NCBI GenBank assembly: GCA_030626465.1
Contig: DAOUOU010000007.1
Location: 1 to 26,904 of the forward strand
Direction: 5' to 3'
Source of the DNA: Bacteroidales bacterium
GTDB taxonomy: Bacteria > Bacteroidota > Bacteroidia > Bacteroidales > UBA10428
Length of the DNA stretch: 26,904 nucleotides
Of the stretch, positions 16,016-23,532 are shown piece after piece. The first letter of the stretch is position 1. Every line of letters begins with the position of its first letter. The notes under the pieces are model-generated. The model did not search any database. It was given only the letters and a program-made list of their open reading frames with translations, and had not been told where the DNA came from. The position numbers and the translations under genes were made by a program.

Positions 16016-16767
16016 ATGAATATCTGGGCAAATACTTTATTAAGTGTTGCGCTTGTAAGTTTACTCTCACTCACAGGTGTTTTTTTTCTCTCATTTAAAA
16101 AGGAAAAGCTAAAACACATACAGTTAATTCTTGTTGGATTAGCGACAGGAGGCTTTCTGGGAGGAGCATTTTTCCATTTACTGCCTGAAACCTTTGAATC
16201 CTATGAAAATTCCCAATTAGCCTCCTTAGTCATACTTACAGGTTTTATGTTTTTTTTATACTTGAGAGGTTTCTTCACTGGCATCACGACCATACTTCAG
16301 GAATCTCTGATCACAAGATAAAGCCCTTTGGACCTATTAATCTTATCGCTGATATTTTTCATAATTTTCTTGATGGCCTGCTGCTTGGGGCTGCCTACTT
16401 CTATAGTACTGAAATTGGTATTGTTACAACTTTAACAGTTCTGTTGCATGAATTGCCACAGGAAATTGGTGATTTCGGGATTCTCACACATGCAGGTTAT
16501 TCCACGCGAAAAGCATTATTATTTAATTTTCTTTCCGCATGCATGGCCTTTGTTGGAGCACTTTTTGTATTGCTCTTTGGCCAGACAGCTGAAATTCTAT
16601 CAAAAGCTGTGCTTCCTTTTGCATCAGGAGGATTTATATACCTTGCTGCTGCCGATCTTATTCCTGAACTACATGCTGAAAAAACAACTATAAGATCACT
16701 TCAGCAAGTTATTGCCTTAGTAGTTGGTATAAGTCTGCTATACCTGGTATTAGTCATTGCCAGGTAA
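16016..16767 (+). pseudogene. ZIP-family metal transporter, interrupted by a frameshift at a T8 run
   Basis: ZIP proteins import Zn2+ or related divalent metals across the inner membrane. The first part (16016 to about 16258) encodes about 81 residues with the first two TMs and LLPETF. The frame then runs to a stop at 16319-16321. The other frame continues perfectly from 16258: ILERFLHWHHDH (His-rich loop), then IKPFGPINL, then HNFLDG and HELPQEIGDF. The last two motifs are the metal-binding TM4 and TM5 signatures. It ends at the stop at 16767. Joined, they give about 250 aa, a normal ZIP length, with all key residues intact and no other damage. So either the gene is freshly broken, the sequence lost one T in the run, or both frames are joined by programmed slippage. 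ATG at 16016 is the better start. Confidence 0.85.
16252..16258 (+). other. U UUU UUA slippery heptamer in the ZIP gene
   Basis: Eight T residues (16250-16257) followed by A follow ATG in the zero frame as TTT TTT TTA. The last seven bases are a T TTT TTA heptamer in exact register for simultaneous -1 slippage, and the -1 frame is the one that encodes the rest of the transporter. No strong stem is seen right downstream; only a bulged pairing of 16261-16268 with 16305-16317 is possible. Confidence 0.6.
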
Positions 16768-16867
16768 TTTTTACATAATCTTACATTTAGAAAACCTGAC
16801 AAAAAATTAGTCAAATAGTTTTAGCAGGGTTTTTGATTGGGTATGCATAATCAATTTTAATTTCCAG

Positions 16868-19093
16868 ATGACATATTTTGAATTGAAAAAGAAGAGAAAA
16901 GATGTATTCCAAGCTATTATTGAAGATCGTTTACGTGATGCTTTGGATATTCTGGATGAATTAAAGACTTATGTTAGCTCATCTGATATACATAACAGGT
17001 TCAATTCTATTCTGGATACCTACCAGAATATGCTTAAGTATTCCTTTGAGATGGCTCCTGATCCGGAACGGGCGATTATCCATAATAAATTACAACAATC
17101 ACTTTATGAACTTACAGATGACATTGATGATCTATGGATAACAGGCAATAATCTGTTCAAAAGAAAAGCATTTCTTGAACAAACCAGATCTATAGAAAAT
17201 GAAGTTGCTTCTGATTCAAAAAGTATGATCAGAAATCTTACGAAATCCCTTTCTTTAGATAAGTTAGATAAGAGCGATGATATTGATTCCAAACAGATCA
17301 ATATTAACCAGGAGAAAGCCAAGAGAGTCAGAGCGCTTTTCTATTATTACTGGTTAAAGAACAGGTATAAGAATTTGGAAAAAGAATTATTCGAACAAAT
17401 TATCGCTAACAGTGAAATAGACTGGAGTGTTAAATCATTAATGGTTAGTGCTCTTACTTTGTCTCAGTTGCGTCATTTTGACAGAGAAAAAATTTATCTT
17501 CTTTTTGATCTGACGTCATGCGAGGATTTCAGGATACGACAAAGAGCGATTATAGGAATCTTTCTTTGTTTACTGGTTTATCAGACAAGAATACCTTTAT
17601 ACAAAGATGTCATGGATCGCCTGAAATCTATTCCTGATGATTTGCTCCTGCAGGAAAGGTTTTCAGCTGTTTTAATTCAGTTTATTCGAGCCAGTGATAC
17701 TGAAAAAATCACGAAGAAAATTCAGGAAGAAATAGTCCCGGAAGTCATGAAAATACGTTCGGAATTAGAGGATAAGTTGAATCTTAAAGATCTCTTGGAG
17801 AAACAAGGCTTTGAAGATAAAAATCCCGAATGGGAAAATTTTTTTAAGGATGCTCCGGATGTATACCAAAAACTCGAACAGTTCTCAAAAATGCAAATAG
17901 AAGGAGCCGATGTATTTATGGGAGCATTTGCCAATCTCAAGCATTTTGATTTTTTTAAAGAAATGGCCAATTGGTTTATTCCTTTCAAAGGCGATAACGA
18001 AGTAGTTAGTAATGCTTTTGAAGGAATAGATGAACAAATTGATATCCCTGAATTTGTTGAAGGTTTTGAACAATCAACGGTAATGTGCAACTCAGACAAA
18101 TATTCATTTTGTTTAAATATACAACACATGCCTGTTGAGCAACGGAAGATGATGCTTGAATTGTTCAATATGGAATTGAAGGCTATGAATGAAATGATTG
18201 AAGATGAATTCAAACTTAATGTCGAATCGAAGAATAAAATTGTAAACACGCAGTACTTACAGGATTTGTATAGGTTTTTCAAACTTTATCCTGATCGCAG
18301 CGAATTTGATGATGTATTTAAATATGAAGCGGATATTTTACAATCAGCGGTTTTTAAAATTATTTACGAAGATAAAAAGATCATCAGAAATATAGCGGAG
18401 TTTTATTTTGCAACCGATAAATATTTAGAGGCGGTGCAACTTTTTAACTGGTTGAATAACAAGGGGAGCTCTTTTGAATTACTTGAAAAAATGGGTTTTT
18501 GCTATCAACAGATGACAAATTATGAACAAGCCATAGAATTGTATAAGCAAGCTGAACTGTTTGATAAAGACAAATTGTGGTTGCAGAAAAAGCTGGGTTA
18601 TTGTTACAGGAAGACCGGTGATATTCCGAAAGCTATTGATTACTACAGTCAGATACTGAACGCTGAGCCAAATGATCTTGGCAACCTTGCATATCTCGGA
18701 CAATTGCATATAGATAATGAAAATTATGAAGAAGCCTTGAAATACTATTATCGTGTGGAATATGAGAAACCCGACAATGTAAAAGTATACAGGCCCATAG
18801 GATGGTGTTCATTTATACAAGGCAAGTATGATATTGCTATAAAATATTTTCAGAAAATCATCAATAGTAAAGCCCTTAAAAGCGATTACCTGAATATTGG
18901 GCATTGTTACTGGGCGGCAGGACAAATGAATAAAGCGCTCGAATCCTACAAACAATCAATTCGTTTGTCAGGGAATGATGAAATTTGGTTTCGGGATGCT
19001 TTCCAGGGTGACAGCAAATATCTGAAAAAGACTGGAATAAATGATCTGGATGTTGCATTAATAATTGATTATGTTCTAATTTCCAACCTTTAG
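16868..19093 (+). CDS. Large TPR-repeat protein, 741 aa, function unknown
   Basis: No signal peptide or membrane segment is visible, so it is probably cytoplasmic. The first about 480 residues are alpha-helical and of unknown type. They include the Bacteroidales-typical stretch FDFFKEMANWFIPF (about 359-372) and a cysteine-containing MCNSDKYSFCLNI. From about residue 510 to 690, at least five TPR units are visible, with markers such as GFCYQQMTNYEQAIELYKQA, then GYCYRKTGDIPKAIDYYSQIL, then GQLHIDNENYEEALKYYYRV, then GWCSFIQGKYDIAIKYFQKI and GHCYWAAGQMNKALESYKQS. TPR arrays mediate protein-protein contacts. The gene follows the ZIP gene on the same strand after 100 bp. I know similar proteins in Bacteroidales only as uncharacterised. 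Confidence 0.88.
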   Translation: MTYFELKKKRKDVFQAIIEDRLRDALDILDELKTYVSSSDIHNRFNSILDTYQNMLKYSFEMAPDPERAIIHNKLQQSLYELTDDIDDLWITGNNLFKRKAFLEQTRSIENEVASDSKSMIRNLTKSLSLDKLDKSDDIDSKQININQEKAKRVRALFYYYWLKNRYKNLEKELFEQIIANSEIDWSVKSLMVSALTLSQLRHFDREKIYLLFDLTSCEDFRIRQRAIIGIFLCLLVYQTRIPLYKDVMDRLKSIPDDLLLQERFSAVLIQFIRASDTEKITKKIQEEIVPEVMKIRSELEDKLNLKDLLEKQGFEDKNPEWENFFKDAPDVYQKLEQFSKMQIEGADVFMGAFANLKHFDFFKEMANWFIPFKGDNEVVSNAFEGIDEQIDIPEFVEGFEQSTVMCNSDKYSFCLNIQHMPVEQRKMMLELFNMELKAMNEMIEDEFKLNVESKNKIVNTQYLQDLYRFFKLYPDRSEFDDVFKYEADILQSAVFKIIYEDKKIIRNIAEFYFATDKYLEAVQLFNWLNNKGSSFELLEKMGFCYQQMTNYEQAIELYKQAELFDKDKLWLQKKLGYCYRKTGDIPKAIDYYSQILNAEPNDLGNLAYLGQLHIDNENYEEALKYYYRVEYEKPDNVKVYRPIGWCSFIQGKYDIAIKYFQKIINSKALKSDYLNIGHCYWAAGQMNKALESYKQSIRLSGNDEIWFRDAFQGDSKYLKKTGINDLDVALIIDYVLISNL

Positions 19094-19375
19094 GTATAGC
19101 AAGATGTTTATCATATTTCATTTTAGCACGGGAAAGTGGTGGATTTACATCAGCAATTTTTGGCGTTTGATGATTCCCAAAATATAAATAAATGTTAAAA
19201 ACAAAGGTTTTAGTCAAGAAAAGAAAACAATTCATCGAATAATTAGTTATTAAAACAGGAGAGTGTTTATATTGTATCGGTTGATTGAACTTTGAGATGA
19301 GTAATATCATCATTAAAAGTTTTCATTCAGAGTAATGATTTTTTAATTTAGAATGCCACTAAATTCTATACAACA

Positions 19376-19567
19376 ATGCTAGATCATCAAAAAATAATCC
19401 TTGAACAGTTGAGTTACGATAAGGAGCTTTTTCGCAAAGAAATAGTAAAATCATTCAAATGGTTAAAATCTTACGAGATTATTATGTTACATAACTGGTT
19501 GAAAGAAAATTTTGGCACAACTCATGCCGATGTTATTCAAGAAATCTTTGAATATATAGCAGCCTGA
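19376..19567 (+). CDS. Small uncharacterised protein, 63 aa
   Basis: This short protein is mostly helical and charged, with KSFKWLKSYEIIMLHNWLKENF followed by THADVIQEIFEYIA. There is no signal peptide, membrane segment or metal motif. The pattern of two amphipathic helices separated by a short acidic turn resembles small conserved Bacteroidota proteins of unknown role that I have seen only as hypothetical. The composition is protein-like and the ATG start is clear. It stands alone between the TPR protein and a glycosyltransferase. Confidence 0.55.
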   Translation: MLDHQKIILEQLSYDKELFRKEIVKSFKWLKSYEIIMLHNWLKENFGTTHADVIQEIFEYIAA

Positions 19568-19718
19568 TCCGCGAAATAACTAATTATATCATTTTAGAAC
19601 AGTATATTATTTTTATGAAACCATAAGTTGGGTGTAATCATTACTTTTAAATCCCTTTTTTTATTGTTCAGAACTGGCAAATTTCCTGTATCTTTTTTCA
19701 GAACCTGTTGTGCTTTAA

Positions 19719-19754
19719 TTTGATCCATTTAATAATAATGTTTTTCTATTTTTG
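19719..19754 (+). promoter_or_regulatory. Candidate Bacteroidota promoter for the glycosyltransferase
   Basis: TTTG (19719-19722), a 24-nt spacer, and TATTTTTG (19747-19754) match the -33 and -7 elements, with a spacer longer than the usual 19-21 nt. The start codon is 31 bp downstream. Confidence 0.45.
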
Positions 19755-19784
19755 TTGCACCATTATTGAAAATTATAATTATAA

Positions 19785-20657
19785 ATGAAAGTCACAGGCT
19801 TTACCTTCATAAGAAATGCAATTAAGTTTGATTATCCTATTGTGGAGTCCATAAATTCTATTCTTCCCCTATGCAACGATTTTGTAGTGGCTGTTGGTAA
19901 TTCAGATGATAATACCCTTGATCTCATTCAGAACATTGATAAGAAGAAAATAAAAATAATTGAAACAGTCTGGGACGATAGCTTGCGGGAAGGGGGAGGA
20001 GTTCTGGCCGATGAAACAAATAAAGCATTTCATGCCATAGAAAATGATACCGATTGGTGTTTTTATATTCAGGGTGATGAAGTAGTTCATGAGAAATACC
20101 TGGATACTGTCATAAAGGCTATGGAAACATACAAAGATGATCAAAGGGTTGATGGTTTGCTATTTAACTACCGGCATTTTTATGGATCATATGATTACAT
20201 TGGTGAGTCATATCGCTGGTACCGACGTGAAATACGTGTTATACGTAATAAAAAGAGCATATATTCTTACCGTGATGCCCAGGGTTTCAGGAAAGGAACT
20301 AACAAGAAACTACATGTAAAGTATATTGATGCCTGCATATATCACTATGGTTGGGTGAAAGATCCCAGGGCAATGCAAAATAAGCAGTTGAATTTTAACA
20401 AGTACTGGCACGATGATCACTGGATAGATAAAAATGTACTGAAAGCCAGTGAGTTCAATTATTCAGATGTTGATGCTCTTGCCCTTTTTAATGACACTCA
20501 TCCTAAAGTCATGGAACAAAGGATCAAGCAGAAGAACTGGAAATTTGATTATGATATTTCCAGGAATTCCTTTTCGGGGAAAGATAAATTCAGACGATTT
20601 ATTGAGAAATTCGCAGGAATACGGCTAATGGAATATAAGAATTATAAAATTATTTAG
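19785..20657 (+). CDS. Family 2-type glycosyltransferase, 290 aa
   Basis: This is a cytosolic GT-A fold enzyme that transfers a sugar from a nucleotide donor. The N-terminus MKVTGFTFIRNAIKFDYPIVESI is typical of the GT2 subgroup that begins with a VTGFTFIRN-like strand. The nucleotide-binding acidic motif appears as QGDEV (D98-E99), in the position of DXD. A conserved WDDSLREGG segment (63-71) precedes it. The C-terminal part has an IYHYGWVKDPRAM motif that may contribute to acceptor binding. No membrane helix is visible. The acceptor is unknown; surface polysaccharide or glycan decoration is usual. Its 3' end overlaps that of miaA by 8 bp (convergent). Confidence 0.85.
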   Translation: MKVTGFTFIRNAIKFDYPIVESINSILPLCNDFVVAVGNSDDNTLDLIQNIDKKKIKIIETVWDDSLREGGGVLADETNKAFHAIENDTDWCFYIQGDEVVHEKYLDTVIKAMETYKDDQRVDGLLFNYRHFYGSYDYIGESYRWYRREIRVIRNKKSIYSYRDAQGFRKGTNKKLHVKYIDACIYHYGWVKDPRAMQNKQLNFNKYWHDDHWIDKNVLKASEFNYSDVDALALFNDTHPKVMEQRIKQKNWKFDYDISRNSFSGKDKFRRFIEKFAGIRLMEYKNYKII

Positions 20658-21594
20658 ACTTTATCAGACTAATGGTTTTTTTGACTTTTTCTTCCATTGT
20701 CCAAAGGCCATCAATCCAATGAATCTGCACACCTTCGCGTTCCATTTTTCTGAACCATGTCATTTGTCGCTTGGCATACTGATGAATGGCAACATTAAGC
20801 TTTTCAACCATCCTGTCATAATTCAGTTTCCCTGTCAGGTATAGCGTGATGAATTTGTATTCCAATCCGTAGTAAATGAGTGTTTCAGGCTTTAATCCTT
20901 CATCTATCAAACTTTTTACTTCTTCAATCATCCCGCCTTTTAATCTGTTATACATGCGTTTTGTTATTCTTTCTCTTCTTGTTTCCCGATCGATCTTTAT
21001 GCCAAGAAAAACAGGGTTTATTTCAGGATAGTCAAGTGTAAGTTCCGGATTACTGGTATAATATTCTTCAATTTCAATAGCTCTTATGGCTCTTTTAATT
21101 GTGTCGGTATCGGTTTTGTTATGCAATTTTTTATAACCGGCAAGGATTTGTTCCAATTCAGGCAAGCTTTTGTTTTCCAGTTTTCTTCTCAGATTTTTGT
21201 TGACTGGTACGGCTATCAACTTGTATCCTTTTGTAACCGCTTCAATGTACAAACCTGTGCCTCCGCAAAGAATAGGGAATTTTTCTTGTTTGGTTATGGT
21301 GGCAAAAGCTTTTAAAAAATCCATCTGATATTCAAACACGTTGTATTTGTATCCAGGATCATGAATATCTATCAAATGATAAGGCACTTGGGTACCAGCT
21401 ACCTGATAATCTTCATAGTCCTTTCCTGTGCCCAAATTCATTTTCCGGTAGATCTGTCTTGAATCGGCACTGATTATTTCACCTTGTACACGATAGGCAA
21501 GATTGGATGCGAATTGTGTTTTGCCCGTAGCCGTTGGACCTAAAACGACAATCAGATTGTATTTTTTATTCAGCTGAACCAATTGTAATTGCAT
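20650..21594 (-). CDS. miaA: MiaA, tRNA dimethylallyltransferase
   Basis: MiaA transfers a dimethylallyl group to N6 of A37 in tRNAs that read UNN codons. The P-loop GPTATGKT is at residues 19-26. Downstream are DSRQIYRKMNLGTGKD (substrate-binding), VPYHLIDIHDPGYKYNV, the GGTGLYIEA motif, and a C-terminal KRQMTWFRKM. ATG at 21594 is chosen over the in-frame TTG at 21609 because the promoter -7 box covers 21607-21614, so transcription begins at about 21600. The length of 314 aa is standard. It is divergent from smpB, with 57 bp between them, and convergent with the glycosyltransferase. Confidence 0.96.
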   Translation of the reverse strand: MQLQLVQLNKKYNLIVVLGPTATGKTQFASNLAYRVQGEIISADSRQIYRKMNLGTGKDYEDYQVAGTQVPYHLIDIHDPGYKYNVFEYQMDFLKAFATITKQEKFPILCGGTGLYIEAVTKGYKLIAVPVNKNLRRKLENKSLPELEQILAGYKKLHNKTDTDTIKRAIRAIEIEEYYTSNPELTLDYPEINPVFLGIKIDRETRRERITKRMYNRLKGGMIEEVKSLIDEGLKPETLIYYGLEYKFITLYLTGKLNYDRMVEKLNVAIHQYAKRQMTWFRKMEREGVQIHWIDGLWTMEEKVKKTISLIKSK

Positions 21595-21595
21595 A

Positions 21596-21626
21596 TTGCT
21601 ATTCCGCAAATTTACTTTTACTTTGC
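21596..21626 (+). promoter_or_regulatory. Candidate smpB promoter
   Basis: TTG (21596-21598), a 20-nt spacer, and TACTTTGC (21619-21626) resemble the -33/-7 pair with one base fewer between TA and TTTG. The smpB ATG lies 25 bp downstream. It overlaps the opposing miaA promoter. Confidence 0.4.
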
Positions 21627-21637
21627 ATTTCGCGAAA
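21607..21637 (-). promoter_or_regulatory. Candidate miaA promoter
   Basis: On the minus strand TTTC (21634-21637), a 19-nt spacer, and TAAATTTG (21607-21614) fit the Bacteroidota consensus TTTG-N19-TAnnTTTG with one mismatch in -33. The predicted transcript start is only about 6-7 nt before the miaA ATG, giving a near-leaderless message. Confidence 0.5.
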
Positions 21638-21651
21638 CATATCCTGGGAGA

Positions 21652-22101
21652 ATGAGCAATAAAATTGACATACGAAACAAGAAAGCTTCTCGCGATTATG
21701 AGTTTATTGAGAAATATACCGCTGGTATTGTTTTGACAGGCACGGAAATAAAGAGTCTGCGAATGGGGAAGGCCAGTATTGCAGATACTTTTTGCTCTTT
21801 TAAAAACAGGGAGCTATGGGTGCGCAATATGCATATTGCCGAATATGCCAATCGTGGTTATGCCAATCATGATCCTGTCTGGGACCGCAAACTGTTACTT
21901 AATGCATCGGAACTAAAAAAGCTCGAAAGGAAAACAAGGGAGAGGGGATATACCATAGTGGCAACGAGGCTCTTTATTGCCGATACAGGATATGCAAAGC
22001 TGAACATTGCTCTGGTCCGTGGTAAAAAAGAATACGATAAGCGCGAAGATATAAAAAGGCGCGATACGCAACGACAATATGAGAGGTTAAGGAAGTTGTA
22101 G
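21652..22101 (+). CDS. smpB: SmpB, tmRNA-binding protein
   Basis: SmpB brings tmRNA (SsrA) to stalled ribosomes for trans-translation. The protein starts MSNKIDIRNKKASRDYEFIEKY and shows the conserved GIVLTGTEIKSLR, ASIADTFC, and NMHIAEYANRGYANHDP. The C-terminal tail YDKREDIKRRDTQRQYER is the basic tail that follows the mRNA path. ATG at 21652 is preferred over an upstream in-frame start at 21589, because the promoter lies between the two and SmpB families begin here. The length of 149 aa is normal. The ssrA gene itself is not in the window. It nearly abuts a convergent outer-membrane gene, with an 8 bp gap. Confidence 0.97.
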   Translation: MSNKIDIRNKKASRDYEFIEKYTAGIVLTGTEIKSLRMGKASIADTFCSFKNRELWVRNMHIAEYANRGYANHDPVWDRKLLLNASELKKLERKTRERGYTIVATRLFIADTGYAKLNIALVRGKKEYDKREDIKRRDTQRQYERLRKL

Positions 22102-22109
22102 GTAACAGC

Positions 22110-23486
22110 TTACTGAGAGAAGAAGAAGTTATTCAACTCGTAAATGTCATCGGAATTCAATTCTGAGTCAAAATCAAAGAAGCTATCGATTTCATCCAGG
22201 ATCTCATCAAATGAAATGTAACCGTCACCATCTGAATCTACCTTCGTGAATTTTTCAGGTATTTCCTCATAAGTTACACCTTCGTACCTGCTGTACGAGG
22301 AAGGTGTTCTCAGGTAGAGCTCCACGTCTTCACGCGGCACAGCAGCTGTCATATCGAGTAAGCTTATCAGATCATCTTCTGAGATTTCTACTCCCCGTTC
22401 ATCAACATGGGCACCGTAGCGGGAAAGGGGTTCGTCATCGAGATAATTGGGTATACCATCATAATCATCGTCAAGAGGGCACCCTATGGTATCTGTATCC
22501 ACAGCAAACGGAGTATCCGGACATTGATCCCAGCCGTCCATATAACCGTCATTATCACTATCACCAATAAGTGTAAGATCGAGCTCAATGTCGGCAAATA
22601 ATCTCTGTACTGCCAGGGTTTTTTTGCTTGAGAATAAGTCGAGGTGAATTGAAAAATAGGTGTACATGAAATCATCGAATCTTTTATCTCCAACAACGCC
22701 AAGATCAGGGTCATTTTTTGAACTAACATGATCAATCACGTCAGTGAATGTAAAGTGATAGGATGTTCCTATGCGGAACAACACCCTGTCACTTATCCAG
22801 AAATCAAGTCCAACGTCTATCGGGATGGCAAAGGCATACTGGGGATACTCTCCAAGTCCCCAATCGTATTGCCTCAGGTCGGTCTCATATTTGTAATCTC
22901 GTTGAAGAATTCTCAGGTTAGGATCTTCTAAACTGGAAGGCAACATAGGAAGATTACGAATAGTGCCGTCACGCCAATAATTATACCTGTATTGAGCACC
23001 TTCAATGCTTGCAAAACTGTCAATCTTTGAATTAAAAGTTAAAATTTCGAACCCGGCAGAAATAAATGGATGTACCCTGCGGTATTTTTTATAGAAATTA
23101 TCAAAGTCGTAGTTCAAATTAACTCCGAAGGCCAATATCTCTGAACGAAAATTCAAATTCCTGTTCAGGTCCAGATAAGAACGTTCATTGCCCGAGAGAG
23201 CTCCATACATGAAAAAGAAATTAGCACGGATGTAATGCTTATTGTCTACAAATGTTGAAATATTTACTTTGTAACCGAGGGTACCATTCAAAGGATTTTG
23301 TTTTGGATCGCGAACATCTCCGAAAAAATTAAAGGCACCAATACCAAAACCAACAATAGGTTTGTAAACCGGATTGAGGTTATCAACTTCGGTATATAGA
23401 AGATCTTCTATGTTGCCCTGAGAAAATAAAAACCGGGGAATTACAAGGATGACAAAAACAAATACTATTCTTCTAAGACTTATCAT
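22110..23486 (-). CDS. Outer-membrane beta-barrel protein with TSP3 repeats and C-terminal EF-hand
   Basis: A signal peptide (about 1-22, ending LFSQ) is followed by a barrel-like domain (about 40-300) with aromatic-rich strands such as YIRANFFFMYGAL and VLFRIGTSYHFTFTDV. Residues about 309-353 hold two calcium-binding thrombospondin type-3 repeats (DSDNDGYMDGWDQCPDTP and DDDYDGIPNYLDDEP). In most Bacteroidota proteins this layout leads to an OmpA peptidoglycan-binding domain. Here the C-terminus instead has a canonical EF-hand loop D417-E428 (DSDGDGYISFDE) and a degenerate second hand. It probably acts as a calcium-stabilised envelope protein. It forms a likely operon with the SPOR protein 46 bp upstream. 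Confidence 0.85.
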   Translation of the reverse strand: MISLRRIVFVFVILVIPRFLFSQGNIEDLLYTEVDNLNPVYKPIVGFGIGAFNFFGDVRDPKQNPLNGTLGYKVNISTFVDNKHYIRANFFFMYGALSGNERSYLDLNRNLNFRSEILAFGVNLNYDFDNFYKKYRRVHPFISAGFEILTFNSKIDSFASIEGAQYRYNYWRDGTIRNLPMLPSSLEDPNLRILQRDYKYETDLRQYDWGLGEYPQYAFAIPIDVGLDFWISDRVLFRIGTSYHFTFTDVIDHVSSKNDPDLGVVGDKRFDDFMYTYFSIHLDLFSSKKTLAVQRLFADIELDLTLIGDSDNDGYMDGWDQCPDTPFAVDTDTIGCPLDDDYDGIPNYLDDEPLSRYGAHVDERGVEISEDDLISLLDMTAAVPREDVELYLRTPSSYSRYEGVTYEEIPEKFTKVDSDGDGYISFDEILDEIDSFFDFDSELNSDDIYELNNFFFSQ

Positions 23487-23532
23487 AAATTCTTTTTTGT
23501 CATTTTATTATACGCAGAACATTTAAAAGGTT

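Noticed and set aside
16261..16317. A downstream stem that could stimulate frameshifting in the ZIP gene.
   Set aside because: Only a bulged pairing of cttgag-type bases with 16305-16317 is possible, closing a loop of about 36 nt. It is too weak to claim.
18876..19313. A 145-codon minus-strand open frame crossing the end of the TPR gene.
   Set aside because: Half of it is antisense to the well-supported TPR repeats, and its composition is not protein-like.
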